A DNA stretch of 64,000 bases, from positions 16,128,774 to 16,192,773 of the forward strand of contig CM055730.1 in the NCBI GenBank assembly GCA_029465975.1. The letters run 5' to 3'. A model generated the notes under the pieces. It was not told the DNA's origin and ran no database searches. It saw only the letters and a program-made list of their open reading frames with translations. Shown piece by piece: positions 24,126 through 37,700 of the stretch. Within the stretch, counting starts at the first letter, position 1. Each line of letters starts with the position of its first letter. The position numbers and the translations under genes were made by a program. This DNA is from Dallia pectoralis (taxonomy: Eukaryota > Chordata > Actinopteri > Esociformes > Umbridae).

Positions 24126-25408
24126 GTATCCCACCCTACTCCCACTATATCCCACCCTACACCCACTATATCCCACCCTACTCCCACTATATCCCAGCCT
24201 ACTCCCACTATATCCCACCCTACACCCACTATATCCCACCCTACTCCCACTATATCCCACCCTACTCCCACTATATCCCACCCTACACCCACTATATCCC
24301 ACCCTACTCCCACTATATCCCACCCTACTCCCACTATATCCCACCCTACTCCCACTATATCCCACCCTACACCCACTATATCCCACCCTACACCCACTAT
24401 ATCCCACCCTACACCCACTATATCCCACCCTACACCCACTATATCCCACCCTACACCCACTATATCCCACCCTACACCCACTATATCCCACCCTACACCC
24501 ACTATATCCCACCCTACACCCACTATATCCCACCCTACACCCACTATATCCCACCCTACTCCCACTATATCCCACCCTACTCCCACTATATCCCACCCTA
24601 CACCCACTATATCCCACCCTACACCCACTATATCCCACCCTACTCCCACTATATCCCACCCTACTACCACTATATCCCACCCTACTCCCACTATATCCCA
24701 GCCTACACCCACTATATCCCACCCTACTCCCACTATATCCCACCCTACACCCACTATATCCCACCCTACTCCCACTATATCCCACCCTACTCCCACTATA
24801 TCCCACCCTACACCCACTATATCCCACCCTACTCCCACTATATCCCACCCTACTCCCACTATATCCCACCCTACTCCCACTATATCCCACCCTACACCCA
24901 CTATATCCCACCCTACTACCACTATATCCCACCCTACTCCCACTATATCCCACCCTACTCCCACTATATCCCACCCTACTCCCACTATATCCCACCCTAC
25001 TCCCACTATATCCCACCCTACACCCACTATATCCCACCCTACACCCACTATATCCCACCCTACTCCCACTATATCCCACCCTACTCCCACTATATCCCAC
25101 CCTACTCCCACTATATCCCACCCTACTCCCACTATATCCCACCCTACACCCACTATATCCCACCCTACACCCACTATATCCCACCCTACTACCACTATAT
25201 CCCACCCTACTCCCACTATATCCCAGCCTACTCCCACTATATCCCACCCTACTCCCACTATATCCCACCCTACTCCCACTATATCCCAGCCTACTCCCAC
25301 TATATCCCACCCTACTCCCACTATATCCCACCCTACTCCCACTATATCCCACCCTACTCCCACTATATCCCAGTCTACTCCCACTATATCCCACCCTACT
25401 CCCACTAT
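24126..25408. repeat. 21-bp minisatellite, about 61 copies
   Basis: The unit is CCTACTCCCACTATATCCC plus AC, with TACTCCC/TACACCC/TACTACC and CCCACC/CCCAGC variants. The plus strand is almost free of G. A 7-codon period (PPYSHYI or PPYTHYI) gives a spurious 534-codon plus frame, with 430- and 470-codon minus frames. On the minus strand GGG runs are spaced by 7, 4 and 1 bases, fitting the usual quadruplex pattern in nearly every unit. Confidence 0.98.
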
Positions 25409-25635
25409 ATCCCCACTCCCACCACCTTCCTCCCACTATATCCCCACTCCTCCCACTATATCCCCACTCCCACCACCCTCCTCCCACTATATCCCCACTC
25501 CCACCACCCTCCTCCCTCTATATCCCCACTCCCACCACCCTCCTCCCTCTATATCCCCACTCCCACCACCCTCCTCCCTCTATATCCCCACTCCCACCAC
25601 CCCCCTCCCACTATATCCCCACTCCCACAACCCTT
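25409..25635. repeat. derived 32-bp C-rich repeats at the array end
   Basis: Units such as CCCTCCTCCCTCTATATCCC followed by CACTCCCACCAC, about 7 copies, keep the CTATATCCC core of the 21-bp array but have a new length. This is a second generation of repeat grown from the array edge. Confidence 0.9.
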
Positions 25636-28600
25636 CGCCCACGCACCCCCCTCCAGCACTCAGATGACTAGGTTATTGATCCATGCTGGGAGGTAGGTTT
25701 GTGTGTGTGTGTCTGTGTTCAGGTTTTACTATCCTTGTAAGGAGAGAAAAGACAGTCGACCTCTTGGGGAAAATGTGTCAGTACCCATGAGGCAAATATA
25801 TTGTGTGGGCTTAGGGTTTAGGGTTAGTTCATATATGCTTAGAGGTAGGTTATGGTTATGTGTTTGATGGAGTTATGTTTGGGGTCCCCAATGTCAAATA
25901 GGTGTGTGTGTGTGTGTGTGTGTGTCACGCCTCTAGGAGAGAATAGACAAGCAGTCAAGCTTCTTCATATCCAGGAGGCTTCTAACAGTGTTCTGTTTGT
26001 TTTCACTTTCATCACCAGGTATCGATCCAGTTTCCTAGGACGCTCAATGGACTTCTTTTAACGTTTGAAATATGTTTTATTCAACACTCATGCTGAAAAT
26101 AACCCATTCACAATAACTCTTCAGAAGGATCAGGCGAATATATACATAAACCAATACATAACTAATGATTGAACTTGAGGAGTCTGTTAAAGAGTCTGAT
26201 TGTCACAAAACTAAAGAGGAAAAAAGGGAGATAAAAGGCAGGGCGTAGGCAGGCAGCCAGCCTATCCAACCCATGACTAGATGGTTCCCAAGGCAACCGC
26301 AGAGGATGGGGTTTCTCTTGGGAGCAGGATGAGCGGCGGTCAAAGGTCAATTAGGGGTAATTTCTCTCTGCTATGAAAAACGACGCCCCCCCTGTTCAAA
26401 CAACCATTCCTCCGATATGGTTCATTGCCTCTCCAGCATGGTTCCCTTCAGTTAGAGTTCAGTCGATGGTGATTAATCGGCAGAGGCGCAGCATTTTGCT
26501 AGACACTCACTCATTTTCCGACCTCTGACTTTTCGGTTATTCGTCATATATTCATCACTGTTATGGGCTACGCTCGTCGTACTTCAGATAGGTAGAAATC
26601 TTCACCCTCGGGTTCTCGTTAGAATTCACACCTGGTGGCTCTTGCTCAAACGCCTGCTCACAAGACAGGTCCCTTAGCTCTGCATCCCTGAACAAGCAGC
26701 AGTCCAAAGCATGCTGTTTATCCTCACACAAAACCATCACTGGACATTTCCTCTTCCTCGATGATGTGAAAGCAACGTGGATCTAATGCAACGTCTGACC
26801 TAGACGAAGCTGTGGAGTCAGGGAGATGTTAAACGGCAGACAATTCCTTATGTAGTGCGATGCTTTTCACCAGAGCCTTATGAACCGTGTTAGAAGTAGT
26901 GCAGTTCAATGGGAATAGGATGACAAATGGGACGGGGACAGTATTTCTTCCTGGAGAATTATGTCTACTTAAGGGAAATCAAAAGCAATATCAGAGGCGC
27001 TCGGCTTTAAAGTGTTATCCCCCCGAAGGCGAAACACAGTTCGACGACGCTCTGGAATTAGCGGGCCAATAGTGAGATACTGAGATGTCAGACGAAGCTT
27101 TATGATGCCTCGGAAAAAGCCACCGCAGTGACCTCAAGCGCCAAGCAATTTAGCCAATCCCTCTTCTCTGTATTGGAAACGCTCTGCGGGTGACCTCCCT
27201 TCTCATGCCTTATTGAATCCAACACCCAACAAGCCTATCGAAGGGGAAAATCTAAAGAAGCCTAAATACATTTCTTTTTGCGTTGCGTGCAACCTAATAC
27301 AGGAGATTCTGTGAGGCTAATTAAGACTAACTGACATTTACTAGGAGAGTTATTTAGATGCTATCTGGCTCTGCTGGGTCTTTGTGCTGAGGGGATTAGC
27401 TAGCGCTGAAAGGGGTCTTTGTGGCTGCTAGCCGTTAGCTAGATGTGGGTTGTGGGTTGTGTGTTTTAGCGAGTGTGTTTGTGTGTGTTGGTGGAGCTCA
27501 GATGGCTCCCTTCACTAAAGGTGTCAGTTATCACAAAGGCTGCCATTCCATGCAAATCTCAGGCCCTAAAGAGTTCCTCAACCTGGTCCAAGAATCCCAA
27601 GCTGGGATACCCGGGCCAGCTAGCGTTCCGGTAGACAGACACGGGCACAAAGGTAGTTATTCACAGGGAGCACCAGTGAACCGTCAACCCTGCTCCAATT
27701 TAGTTTGTGAAAGAGGGTAGAGGGGTATTAGGACTAAGGTACAATCCCACTCATCACCAGCAGGCACCAACAACTGCCAATAAAACAGCAGTGTCGGACA
27801 CACAAGCACAGTCAACCCAGTTCTAGATCTCCAACATGGGCGCTGTGTGCTGCCTTCAGGGATGGACTGTAGCTTACAAAATTCTGGGTTGAAGAGCCTC
27901 CTTCGCAGGAAAATTACCAACCTGGCAACCTTCCCTGCTTGCCTAAAAAGCTTCCCAAAAGATACCATGCCTAATGTCTAGTGATGAAATTGCGTGCTTT
28001 CCCATTTAGCAAGCAGGGAATGGAAACACGACGCAGTCAAGTGTGTTTACGCTGTGTGTATGGGATATTTCCTGACAGCTGCATTGTGGTAGAGTGTGTG
28101 CGTGGGCAGGTGATGTATTGCACATCCTATGCAATGACTGTTAAAGTGCAGTGTCGATGTAAAAAAGATTCAGAGTACATTACAACAAATCCAAGTTTCT
28201 GTTTAATTAATTAAATTCCAAATCCAGTAATGCAAGTGTAAAGACAATTATTTCCCTGTGATAACACCCAACATTTTCACATTAAAAATTCAAAAGCTCT
28301 GACGGCTTAATCAGTAAACCCAATCAGTAAACTCCTCCGTTTCGAAACGGGTGAAAAGCAGATTTCCCTAAAGGGAAGACAGGTTTAACCATAACTAGGT
28401 CAGCAAGGTACAACAGAGAGTACACGAACGTTCCCAAAATGTTCCTTCAACATCCAATCCGCTGAGCACACACTCCCTAAAACTCCCATCAAGTACGGTT
28501 TCCTCTCTCTCTCTGATGTTTTAATTAAATGTAGATGTAGGGGAGTGGAGAAAGCCGTCTGAAGAAGGCTGAGCCCCCCCCGCCTAGCATGGATGAGGAA

Positions 28601-29398
28601 TTCCTTTCAGCCTTTTCATCCATTCCAGGGTCTATCTGAGGACAGTGAGAAACCTGAGCCAGAGCCTGGATGGACCAAGGTATAGGTGGGGGGGGGGGGG
28701 TCTGGGGATTAGTTCTGCCAAATCAACTGATGGTTTATTCACATGCTGAAGTAATTTGTGTCTGTGTCAGTTCCCCTTTCACCGTGTGTGCGGGCGGGGG
28801 TGTGTGACTCACCTCTCTGCCACCCTGACCCATCAGAGCCTGGCCCGGAGCAGGCCCCTTAACACTAGCAGCCGGACATGTGGAGTACATGTGGACCATG
28901 CTGCAGAACTACACGGACTAGAGGTTCGTCTCTTATAACCCAACCTAACGCTGCCCTTGACCCCCGCCTACTGAAAGCGCCAAACCCCCGACAGCTCCTT
29001 GAATCAGGTTCTACCCAAGCAGTCAGGCTTATATGCCCTTGCCAAGACACAACACGCCTCGACCCCGCATTTCCAGTCATGCCTCATCTGGCGTTCTTTC
29101 TGTAGAGATTGAGAAGTATATTTATTGAGGACCTGGTCTGTTTCTCACCTACTGTCCAGTAGGCCAGATCTCAGTAGGTTTTAGTAGCCCAAGCCTTTTT
29201 TTGATAGCCTCTAGCTTTTTACAGACTATTAAAATGTTGGGCTTCAAACATTTCATTGGTAGGTTGAGAACATGTGACGATGTCCCCCGAAAGAAAGAAA
29301 GATACAAAGACTGAAAGAGACTGAGAACAAGAAAGGCAGCGGAAAAAAGAGTGATAGAGACTAACTGCCTCAAGATGTAGTCTTGAGGGATATCTTAA
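25636..29398. other. gene-free stretch with candidate regulatory blocks
   Basis: Holds (GT)n at about 25902-25925 and poly-G at 28688-28700. Long unique segments of balanced composition lie at 26330-27230 and 27500-28420. Frames of 60-94 codons occur on both strands without domains. No gene recognised. Confidence 0.5.
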
Positions 29399-29738
29399 GA
29401 GACCAGGCCATGTTGCATCAATAGAGACCGGATCATGGTTCTTCTATAGAGACCGGATCATGGTTCTTCTATAGAGACCGGATAATGGTTCCTCTCTAGA
29501 GACCGGACCATGGTTCTTCTATAGAGACCGGATCATGGTTCTTCTATAGAGACCGGATTATGGTTCCTCTCTAGAGACCGGACCATGGTTCTTCTATAGA
29601 GATTGGACCATGGTTCTTCTATAAAGACCGGATCATGTTTTTTATAGAGAGACCAAACCATGGTTCTTCTATAGAGACCGGACCATAATTCTACTATAGA
29701 GAACGGACCATGTTTTTTCTATAGAGATGGAAACTGGA
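29399..29738. repeat. 25-bp minisatellite, about 13 copies
   Basis: The unit is ATAGAGACCGGATCATGG plus TTCTTCT, with substitutions GGACCATGG, GGATAATGG, CCTCTCTAG and increasing decay after 29580. Confidence 0.95.
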
Positions 29739-30462
29739 CCACAATGCTTCTATGCTTCTAGTCAATGCAAACCATATTGGGGCTGACAGCGTTCCGGGCC
29801 GGTGGGTGTCCTGCGTTGAACAAGTGCTGGGTCCTCGACATGGTCAGGCAATCAAACGGCGCGTCTGACGCGGCGTCCCCACAACAGCCTCCCCTTTACA
29901 TTTCCCTCTGGGGAAGCGCTGGTGGTTGCTAACAGCTCCCGCCCCATCACTGTGTTCGCCAAGCTGACAAACACAATGTCTATGTCAAAGGCGACGCCAC
30001 AGACAAAAAAGGAGAGTTAATTGCATTGACAACAAAAGGAAACCTCCCAGCTTGTCTGTCCCATTTCCCCGGGCAATTAGAGGGACCACATCTCCGTACA
30101 AGTGAGAGCGGCGCCGTGAGGACAGAATTTGTCCGTATTTAAATAAGCTGCCTGGTGAAAAACCCATTTAGCACTGAGCGATTGAGCTGCGCCGTGAGTA
30201 GCACATTTCCCTGCCACGACTTCACTGCATTTACAGTAAACCAGAATGCCCCGCCTGATAATATATTCCGATACGTTTAGCTGATCCAGCACCCGTTAGT
30301 AAAAAGGGGAAATGAGTGGAGGGCATTTCAAAGAGAAGTCATTAAACATCACCCATATATAAATAGCATTCATTAGTGAAGGAGCTCCCAGAGAGGAGTT
30401 AAAGGCATCTCGACGAGGGACGCGCCCGTTCGTCAGAGCCTCTTTAAATTCTTGTCACGGCC
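29739..30462. other. unique block, possible conserved non-coding element
   Basis: Balanced composition with many CpGs and no repeats. GCGCCGTGAG occurs twice (30111-30120 and 30189-30198). TAAT-type and TATATAAAT motifs lie at 30220-30370. No coding frame has support. Confidence 0.4.
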
Positions 30463-31034
30463 TAGTAGAGGGGGTGGGCTGGCTACTAGAAGAGGCGGGC
30501 TGGCTACTAGAGGGGCGGGCTGGCTACTAGAGGGGGCGGGCTGGCTACTAGAGGGGGCGGGCTGGCTACTAGAGGGGGCGGGCTGGCTACTAGAGGTGGT
30601 GGGCTGGCTACTAGAGGGGACGGGCTGGCTACTAGAGGGGACGGGCTGGCTACTAGAGGTGGTGGGCTGGCTACTAGAGGGGACGGGCTGGCTACTAGAG
30701 GGGACGGGCTGGCTACTAGAGGGGACGGGCTGGCTACTTGAGGGGTGGGCTGGCTACTAGAGGGGGTGGGCTGGCTACTAGAGGGGGTGGGCTGGCTACT
30801 AGAGGTGGTGGGCTGGCTACTAGAGGTGGTGGGCTGGCTACTAGAGGGGGCGGGCTGGCTACTAGAGGTGGTGGGCTGGCTACTAGAGGGGGCGGGCTGG
30901 CTACTAGAGGGGGCGGGCTGGCTACTAGAGGTGGTGGGCTGGCTACTAGAGGGGGTGGGCTGGCTACTAGAGGGGGTGGGCTGGCTACTAGAGGGGGTGG
31001 GCTGGCTACTAGAGGGGGTGGGCTGGCTACTAGC
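30463..31034. repeat. 21-bp minisatellite, about 27 copies
   Basis: The unit is GGGCTGGCTACTAGAGGGGG plus one base, with GGGGGCGG, GGGGACGG, GAGGTGGTGG and GGGGGTGG variants. Its length is a multiple of three, so several frames stay open (up to 197 codons on the minus strand, repeating SSSQPTP or SPLVASP). Confidence 0.98.
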
Positions 31035-31854
31035 TGTCTGGACTGATGGGACTGACGGGATTCCCAGCCATATAAAGAGATGGGGGGCGTGGTTCATCAT
31101 GCTATAATATAGAGCTAATGGAGATCAGGAGAACAAGAGCATGTGCACTCTTTATGCCACTACACATTGGAGCTCAATACAAGAGAGTGCTGGTTCCTGC
31201 TGTTAAGGAGATATGGAAGATGCAGAGATACGGAGTGAAAGGTAGAAATAGGCTGAAGTAGAGGTATCGTTCAGGAGAGAGAGAGAGATAGGGTTAACAA
31301 GATCTCAGAAAAATGGTGAATGGTGGAAATGATGGAGAGAAATGTTAAAGGTAAAGACGGACATAGCTGGAGTCAAAGTGTTCATATCTACTGACAGAAC
31401 CCTCGAAGGAAAAGCAGACACATTAGCTACAAATAAAAAGCGGTGCCACAGCAACAAGGTGCCACAGCAACACAGAATGCGATCGAATCTGAACAGAGCA
31501 CCCACAAATAAACAGCCATAAAGACAGACAGAGAGCTGCAAACGTGGACACACAGGTCAACAGGAAAATGTAATAATTGGCAAGCTTTTTGTAGACATAA
31601 TACCGCCTCAACCTAGCACACCTAGCATGTGACTGAACAGAGACTCTCATGGATGCTGAGAGAAGTTGTCAATGTTGAATTTCAGAGGATGTGGGGGGAA
31701 AAGTGTCCTGGATTTGTGACGCTTTCCAAACAAAGTGGTTAGCATATTGCATTAGCCTAGTGGCTGGTCACTAACCAAGGACAGCACGTCCCCATGGGTT
31801 GACTACAACTGACAAGGCACCTTCTGTGTGAAATGTGTAGAATAATAAATGTTT

Positions 31855-31898
<44 letters not shown>

Positions 31899-32414
31899 AT
31901 CCACACACACACCCACACAAACACACTAAGTGCCTAGTAACAGACAGGTTTTTGTGATTAGAGAGGAATAATTAGAGCTAATTGTTTCCTGTTGCACACG
32001 TCATCTCACGCAGGTTATACACACCGGGAATAAGTGCCTTTCTGTTACATTCCGGTGCATTAGCAGTTGGGGGGAAGGGATCCAGGCTAGGACTGGGGCT
32101 GGAGTTTCAGACAGACAAAAAACGCTCTCTCGCACACACACACTCAGACAGACACTCACCAAGCACACAGAGGCAGTTTGTTCATGAGATTAAACTCAGG
32201 TTGGAATTGAGTGACAAAACCTCCTATTATTGACTCATTTGTATGTACATCACAGCCTCCTTTTGTATTGAAACACGATGTGTTGGGGCGTGCTTCCATG
32301 TCCGCTCAGTGAGAGTGACAGCCCAGCCCCCCCCCGTCCACTTGTCATTCAACAATCTCTCCATCCAATGCAGCTCTGCAGAAAGCCCTGCTTGCATTAG
32401 CATGGAGAACATAT
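31035..32414. other. gene-free stretch with (AC)n
   Basis: (AC)n at about 31858-31893 with an imperfect extension to 31925, and poly-C at 32327-32336. Otherwise unique. No gene recognised. Confidence 0.55.
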
Positions 32415-32953
32415 CCTAGAGGAGTGGGCTAACCACATAAGGGGTACAGATCCTAGAGGAGTGGGCTAACCACATAAGGGGTACAGATCCAAGAGGAGTG
32501 GGCTAACCACATAAGGGGTACAGATCCTAGAGGAGTGGGCTAACCACATAAGGGGTACAGATCCTAGAGGAGTGGGCTAACCACATAATGGGTACAGATC
32601 CTAGAGGAGTGGGCTAACCACATAAGGGGTACAGATCCAAGATGAGTGGGCTAACCACATAAGGGGTACAGATCCAAGAGGAGTGGGCTAACCACATAAG
32701 GGGTACAGATCCTAGAGGAGTGGGCTAACCACATAAGGGGTACAGATCCTAGAGGAGTGGGCTAACCACATAAGGGGTACAGATCCTAGAGGAGTGGGCT
32801 AACCACATAAGGGGTACAGATCCTAGAGGAGTGGGCTAACCACATAAGGGGTACAGATCCTAGAGGAGTGGGCTAACCACATAAGGGGTACAGATCCTAG
32901 AGGAGTGGGCTAACCACATAAGGGGTACAGATCCTAGAGGAGTGGGCTAACCA
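32415..32953. repeat. 37-bp minisatellite, about 14.5 copies
   Basis: The unit is AGAGGAGTGGGCTAACC plus ACATAAGGGGTACAGATCCT. Copies are almost identical (CCTAG/CCAAG, one GATGAG, one ATAATGGG), indicating recent expansion or homogenisation. Confidence 0.98.
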
Positions 32954-33334
32954 CTAAAAAGACACCGCTGGAACGAGCAGAGATGAAGTATTCGAATGTT
33001 AGACTACTTGGATGAAAATGTGATCCAATTCACCAGTTACACCAATTACAGGATTGGCTGACCGGCTGTATGGGACTCTGCTGCTGGCTTAGTTAATCTG
33101 AGTAGAGTAAACTAAACTGAATACATTAGAGCAGAGTCAAACTGAATAATGTAGAACAGTCTAGACATGTTATGGTTAGAGTAGAACAGACAAGAATGGT
33201 TAGGGGTTCGTTTGAAGAAATTGTATCTGAATCATCCACTAGAGGAAAAGAGACTAGAGTTTATAGATCTGAATAGAAAAGAGTAGAGTAGCTAGAGTCA
33301 GGTGACTGGAGATTGTGGTCCCATGTATATCAGG
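32954..33334. other. spacer between arrays
   Basis: Unique AT-rich DNA with scattered TAGAGTAGA-type words. Nothing else seen. Confidence 0.5.
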
Positions 33335-33610
33335 TATAGCACGTATAGCATGTATAGCATGTATGTATAGCATGTATAGCATGTATAGCATGTATTTATA
33401 GCATGTATAGCATGTATAGCATGTATTTATAGCATGTATAGCATGTATAGCATGTATTTATAGCATGTATAGCATGTATAGCATGTATTTATAGCATGTA
33501 TAGCATGTATAGCGTGTATTTATAGCATGTATAGCATGTATAGCATGTATTTATAGCATGTATAGCATGTATAGCATGTATTTATAGCATGTATAGCATG
33601 TATAGCATGT
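33335..33610. repeat. 31-bp minisatellite built from GCATGTATA 9-mers
   Basis: Two GCATGTATA units followed by GCATGTATTTATA make a 31-bp higher unit repeated about 8 times. The composite unit arose from an older 9-bp repeat. Confidence 0.97.
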
Positions 33611-34667
33611 CATAACAGACCAGGTGACTCATAGACTAACAGTATCAGCCCTCTAGGTGTACAGCTTTTACACTGACGTTTCAGTGACTGACCCAGACCA
33701 AAGCCAATACATCCATCAGAACTCCTGCTGTGAACTAATATCGCTGACTCATTGTCTTTAACCCGCAACAGGCACAGAAAAAAATAACTGTAATGTTCAT
33801 TACAGAAGATTTCATTAGGCTCAAAACAGAAGGAAAACAGACTGAAATCAAAAGGTTTTACATGTACTTTGGAAACGAAACATCTTCCAATGTGAAACCG
33901 AATGACCCAGGAAACCACACTGAAACAAGCAGGAAGTCCTCTGACTCAACCAAACTCAACTTGGGTTTGCCACAATACCAGCATGCAGACGCAGTGTAAC
34001 ATCATCAGTGTGTATCTGCGGTGTGTGTGCGTGTGCGTACGTGTATGTACAACAGTACTGCATTACGGTGTTAGCCGGTTCAGTCCTAATGACGTCCTCC
34101 TATTTGTGGGGTTTACAGACAAAACAATACAAAGTGCATTCTGGGTACATGACTTAATGAGACTCATCACTGACTCAGACCTCCAAGACTAAACAAAAGC
34201 AAACCCGCGGACCACAGCAGAGCAGCCGCTGCTTCCCTGAGACCCAGATGTCTCACCAGACTAGGAAAACCTTTCAGTGGTAGTTTGGCGTGTGGTTAGA
34301 TCGTCGGGCCGGCTGGTTATCTGCTGGTTCAACTCGTCATTCCAAAAGGTATAACGGTCACAAGCCGCGTGAAAGCGGAAAACTGTAAACCCACACTTCT
34401 GTATGCAGTAGATCGAGGTGAGAATGTTTAGTCCAAATATTTTCATATTTGATCCAACAGTCCTCCAGTTGCCCTCAGAACCTCACTGTGACACAGACAA
34501 AGTAGATTAAACGGATTCCTAAAAAGCTGTATGCTCTCTTTGTAGCATTGCTCTAAAAATGTTAGGTGGGCAAAGGGAAGGTTCTGCGAGCTGGGAGGCA
34601 ATTGAAAGAGAAAACATTTAAATAGACGTTAGGTCTATTCGGAAGGTCTTATCATGTGCATGGAGTG
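33611..34667. other. gene-free stretch
   Basis: Unique DNA with a short TG/CG-rich patch near 34018-34050. A 102-codon minus frame at 33610-33918 has no recognised domain. No gene called. Confidence 0.5.
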
Positions 34668-34773
34668 TGTGTGCGGCAGCCTGTGTGTGTGGCAGCCTGT
34701 GTGTGCGGCAGCCTGTGTGTGCGGCAGCCTGTGTGTGCGGCAGCCTGTGTGTGCGGCAGCCTGTGTGTGCGGC
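34668..34773. repeat. 16-bp minisatellite, about 7 copies
   Basis: GTGTGTGCGGCAGCCT repeated, with one copy reading GTGTGTGTGGCAGCCT. Confidence 0.95.
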
Positions 34774-37700
34774 AGACACAGAGTTGTGCAGGGGGAGCAC
34801 TCAGGCTTGTGAAAGCTGATGCCGGGCACAGTATCCAGCTGTGAGGGGGGGCCTCTCCTCCAGGCCTGTTCAACATCCAACACTATGTCTAAAATACACA
34901 AAACTCATCCACCGCTCTTACTGCCCTGTCCTCACTGATGGAAAAAGCAAGTCCTCATACTCGTACGTTCACTTTGGCAACAATGTTGTTGCACCTTCCT
35001 TGACCTTGAATTCCAGATAGAAACAGGGAAAAAGAAACAAAACAGAGAGAAAAAGAAAACCGGTGAGACACAATCTGACAGATGGAGAAGAAGACAGAGA
35101 GAAGCAGACGGACAAGACAAGCTCAACAGATCCACAACTTCCCCAGTAGTTAGTCTTCCTTCGCCCCAGCAGCATGTTTCATCAGCACAAATAAATCAGG
35201 ACTCAGCCCAAACCCGAAGTAGCATTATGGAGAATGCCCGACTGTTAAACAGCCTGTCAGTAATAACGTGCCACTTTACTTGAGTCCAAGTGCAACTCCT
35301 GAAACAGAAAACAGGATCCACCCCTGAACCAGCCAACCCCTTTCGCCTCACCCCAAGGCGTCCCTGGTAATATAATAGATCTCCTCTCTTCTCGCTCATC
35401 CCTCGTTTACACTCACAGCGACTGAACTGGTGACTGTGGCAGCAACAAGCTCACGTTTCATGGAGAGAAAAGGGTTATCCATCTGAAAGGTGACACCTTC
35501 CAGCCAGGCCCATTAACCTCTCACAACCAGGATTTCTCTTCAGGTTTGCTCAACCGACTGTTCATTTACATTCCTTTTCTAACATCCAATCGCACGTCAT
35601 GGAAAAGAGGCCGTAAAATTGATGAGACTGCGTTAAACTTTTTCGAGCATTATAACCATCATGGTTTAAAGAGCAGTTTTAGAAAACACATTTTTAAAAT
35701 ACTGTATTTTTTCCTGTGAAGAAAAGGGAGTCAACCAGGGCCATTGTGTCAGCAGCATTGGGTTTCAAAACTAGATGTGATTTACAGAGTACATTTTACA
35801 CCACAAAAATGAAACGGTGTAGGAATTCATCACTCAAAGCCTATGCACCAAAATGTTAAAAGAATACCAAAATGAAGCGTCAAGAAGTAAATCTTAACAA
35901 CTGTTGGAAGAAAGAGCATTTTCTCCAGTGATAACATAAAATCTAATATTACTGGAGGCTGTAAGTCACTCTATTATCAGACAGTAATAATTCATTTTTA
36001 TCTTCTCTACCGTCAATTTTTTCCACTCATATAACTCACTTATACAGTTGTTTGAGAGAGCTGAAGATCATTGCAAGCCTCCCTCATAGTCAACTGGACC
36101 AAGCCTTGTAGCGTTTTCCACATTGTTTGTCATGTTGGTCATCGCTCAATCGGGTGAAATCCTCAAGATGTCAGATCCACCATAGGGAGTCGCTATGGGA
36201 CCAAAATCCAGCCAAAGCCACTGGACCATAAACTAGACTGTGGTGGTCAGCATTATGCTAGAGTAGAGTGCATTAGACCTTTACGCCACCTGGGAGGGCC
36301 AGATAATTAACTTGTAACCTGCAGATTATTCCTGTTCGGAGATGAGAGGGATCCCAGAAAATGTAAACCTGGTGTATTAGGTTCAAAGGTTAAAACAGAA
36401 GGTCCTGGGTCGCCAATCCTAAGTGGTAAGTCTGACTGAGGCGTTAAGTCCTTCTAGACAGCTTCGCTATACAGGCTTTAACTTATAGCTTAGCTCTTTC
36501 TGAGCCTGGAGGGCCCAAAAAACTAAAAACGTTTGCTACTCTGGTAACAAAGACACACTTATCTCTTTTGAGCTCAGAACTTAAGGCAAAATGGAACTAA
36601 AGACAGCAAGAGATTTGGAAATATTTAAGTTAGTTGCACAGCGTTTTCAGTTGGGCGCTTATGTCAATGTAATTGCTGTGCTTTTTTGTGTTGTCGCAGA
36701 AAACAAGAACATGGCAGCCTTTACTCGACTTCGTCTATAATCTATATCAAAGATGGCAAATAAATGATTAAAGATTCATTCTAATTATTAAACAAAAAAA
36801 CTAGCACCCGTTCCGGTCTGCTCTAGGGAAACGCTCTCACACAGACACCATTGTAATAGCCGGGGATCTGGTCTACTTAGATCATTGACTCCCAGAGAAA
36901 CAGATATAAATACGGGACAAGCACACAAGTGGGATGTCTCACTTCCTGTCCATCTCATTTCCTTCCCCGCTATCCCTTAGAGTGGCTTCCCTTCCATCTG
37001 ACTTGGTCTTTCTCTGACAACGATTGCTTTCTTTTTCTTAAGTTCTCGCCCTCCATTCGTTTACCTCACATTGGAGGCATACGAAAGATATAGCCTACCT
37101 CTTGAATTTCTTTAAGAGTTTCAGTGAACCGACAGCTTGCAAAAACAAACAAGCAGAGAGGAAAATTTTTCCGGTCGGCTCAAAGTAAAAGAAAATGAAG
37201 GGGCCTTGTTTCATTTGGGTGAGCGCAGTTTGGTCCATCATTGAGGCGCAGCCAAGCGTAACAGCACACTTGAGCTTCTGTCTACTGAAAATTCATTCGT
37301 ATCACTACATATCCCATTTCCACCACGCCACCTGCTCACATCTCCACTCAGAGAGTTCTAGGGAACACAATAATGATGCTTGATTGACTGCCACTCGAGC
37401 ACCAATAGGAAACCGTGAGAGGATAAACATGTGCTTAACAAGGTTAGACTCATGTTTGGATTATAGATCATCACATGAACATATGGTAACTAAGGGGATA
37501 CTTCATCTTATCTTCAACTCATCAAACACCCATCAGAATAGATAATGCTTGATGGCGGTTAATTTATCACTGCACTCGTTTCGGGAAGTTTGAATAGTTT
37601 TAAATAAGAAACCTGATGTAATTGCCAGAAAAGATTTTTGCTAAATGCTAAATTTAGCAAAGATTTTAAAAATGCACGAAATTAAAAACATGTGCACTTA

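Noticed and set aside
24092..25696. Open frame of 534 codons with PPYSHYI heptads, and 430- and 470-codon frames opposite
   Set aside because: They exist only because the 21-bp unit has no stop in these frames. There is no non-repeat domain, start context or splice support.
25806..25826. Interstitial telomere repeat (TTAGGG-like words, also near 19061, 41778 and 61140)
   Set aside because: Only two or three imperfect copies at each place, within chance for this composition.
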